NCBI GenBank assembly: GCA_017557925.1
Contig: JAFYWO010000120.1
Location: forward strand, 1-5,105
Reading direction: 5' to 3'
Source of the DNA: Alphaproteobacteria bacterium
GTDB lineage: Bacteria > Pseudomonadota > Alphaproteobacteria > RF32 > CAG-239
Length of the DNA: 5,105 nucleotides
The position numbers were made by a program, and so were the translations under genes. A model generated the notes under the pieces. It saw only the letters and a program-made list of their open reading frames with translations, searched no databases and had not been told where the DNA came from. This document shows positions 5,004 through 5,105 of the stretch, piece after piece (position 1 is the first letter of the stretch; each line of letters begins with the position of its first letter).

Positions 5004-5025
5004 ACCTTAACCGAATGGAAAAAAT

Positions 5026-5105
5026 ATGCACGGAATACATCCTCTTATAATAGATTTAACTCTAATCACTATTTATGCAGGTTTAACCACACTTTTATGC
5101 AAAAA
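5026..5105 (+). CDS. N-terminus of probable CPA2/Kef-type cation:proton antiporter, truncated by window edge
   Basis: Only 26 complete codons are visible. The protein begins MHGIHPLIIDLTLITIY and continues AGLTTLLCKK, which closely follows the opening of many CPA2 (Kef-type) monovalent cation:proton antiporters, MHxIHPLIxDLxxIL..AG..TLLxKK. In those proteins this stretch is the start of the first transmembrane helix of an inner-membrane exchanger. A weak GGA (5017-5019) lies six bases before the ATG. An ATG at 5015 in another frame meets a stop after 11 codons. With so little sequence the substrate (K+, Na+) and any regulatory TrkA-N domain cannot be judged. It follows the glycosyltransferase gene by 90 bp on the same strand without a visible terminator between them. 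Confidence 0.6.
   Translation, partial: MHGIHPLIIDLTLITIYAGLTTLLCK

Overview
This AT-rich window (roughly one third G+C by eye) looks like chromosomal DNA of an alphaproteobacterium. Three family matches point there: an ELM1/DUF1022-type protein, two RHH_4-type ribbon-helix-helix proteins, and a YdcH/DUF465-like protein ending in a PxIIA-type tail. The strong A/T bias, together with a phosphofructokinase gene, suggests a small-genome, host-associated lineage such as the gut Rhodospirillales-like (RF32) group. That placement is inference; I cannot confirm it from one window.

Layout from left to right. Positions 1-818 (+) are the 3' part of an ELM1-family gene that enters from beyond the left edge. 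It overlaps tail to tail by 4 bp with an unrecognised 162-aa protein gene at 815-1303 (-). A 228-bp, very AT-rich intergenic region (1304-1531) separates that gene from a divergent two-gene operon of paralogous small RHH_4 proteins (1532-1828 and 1841-2131, +). A leftward hairpin terminator (2150-2178) then closes pfkA (2197-3279, -). A second divergent intergenic region (3280-3497) carries A/T tracts, a 12-bp palindrome on a pfkA -10 candidate, and a near-consensus promoter for a small YdcH-like coiled-coil gene (3498-3710, +), which ends in a strong terminator (3709-3738). Next are a membrane-anchored DUF4422 glycosyltransferase (3775-4935, +) and the first 26 codons of a probable CPA2/Kef-type cation:proton antiporter (5026 to the right edge, +).

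The genes do not form one obvious pathway. They read as housekeeping and envelope genes in short, independently transcribed units. Most notable are: the tandem RHH_4 pair whose promoter holds a TTGCAT direct repeat, facing an orphan gene; a phosphofructokinase with a Gly/Lys donor-site signature that appears to have lost several allosteric arginines; and a DUF4422 enzyme with an extra N-terminal membrane anchor. I see no CRISPR array, insertion sequence, tRNA, rRNA or clear defence system. No gene-free stretch exceeds 300 bp.
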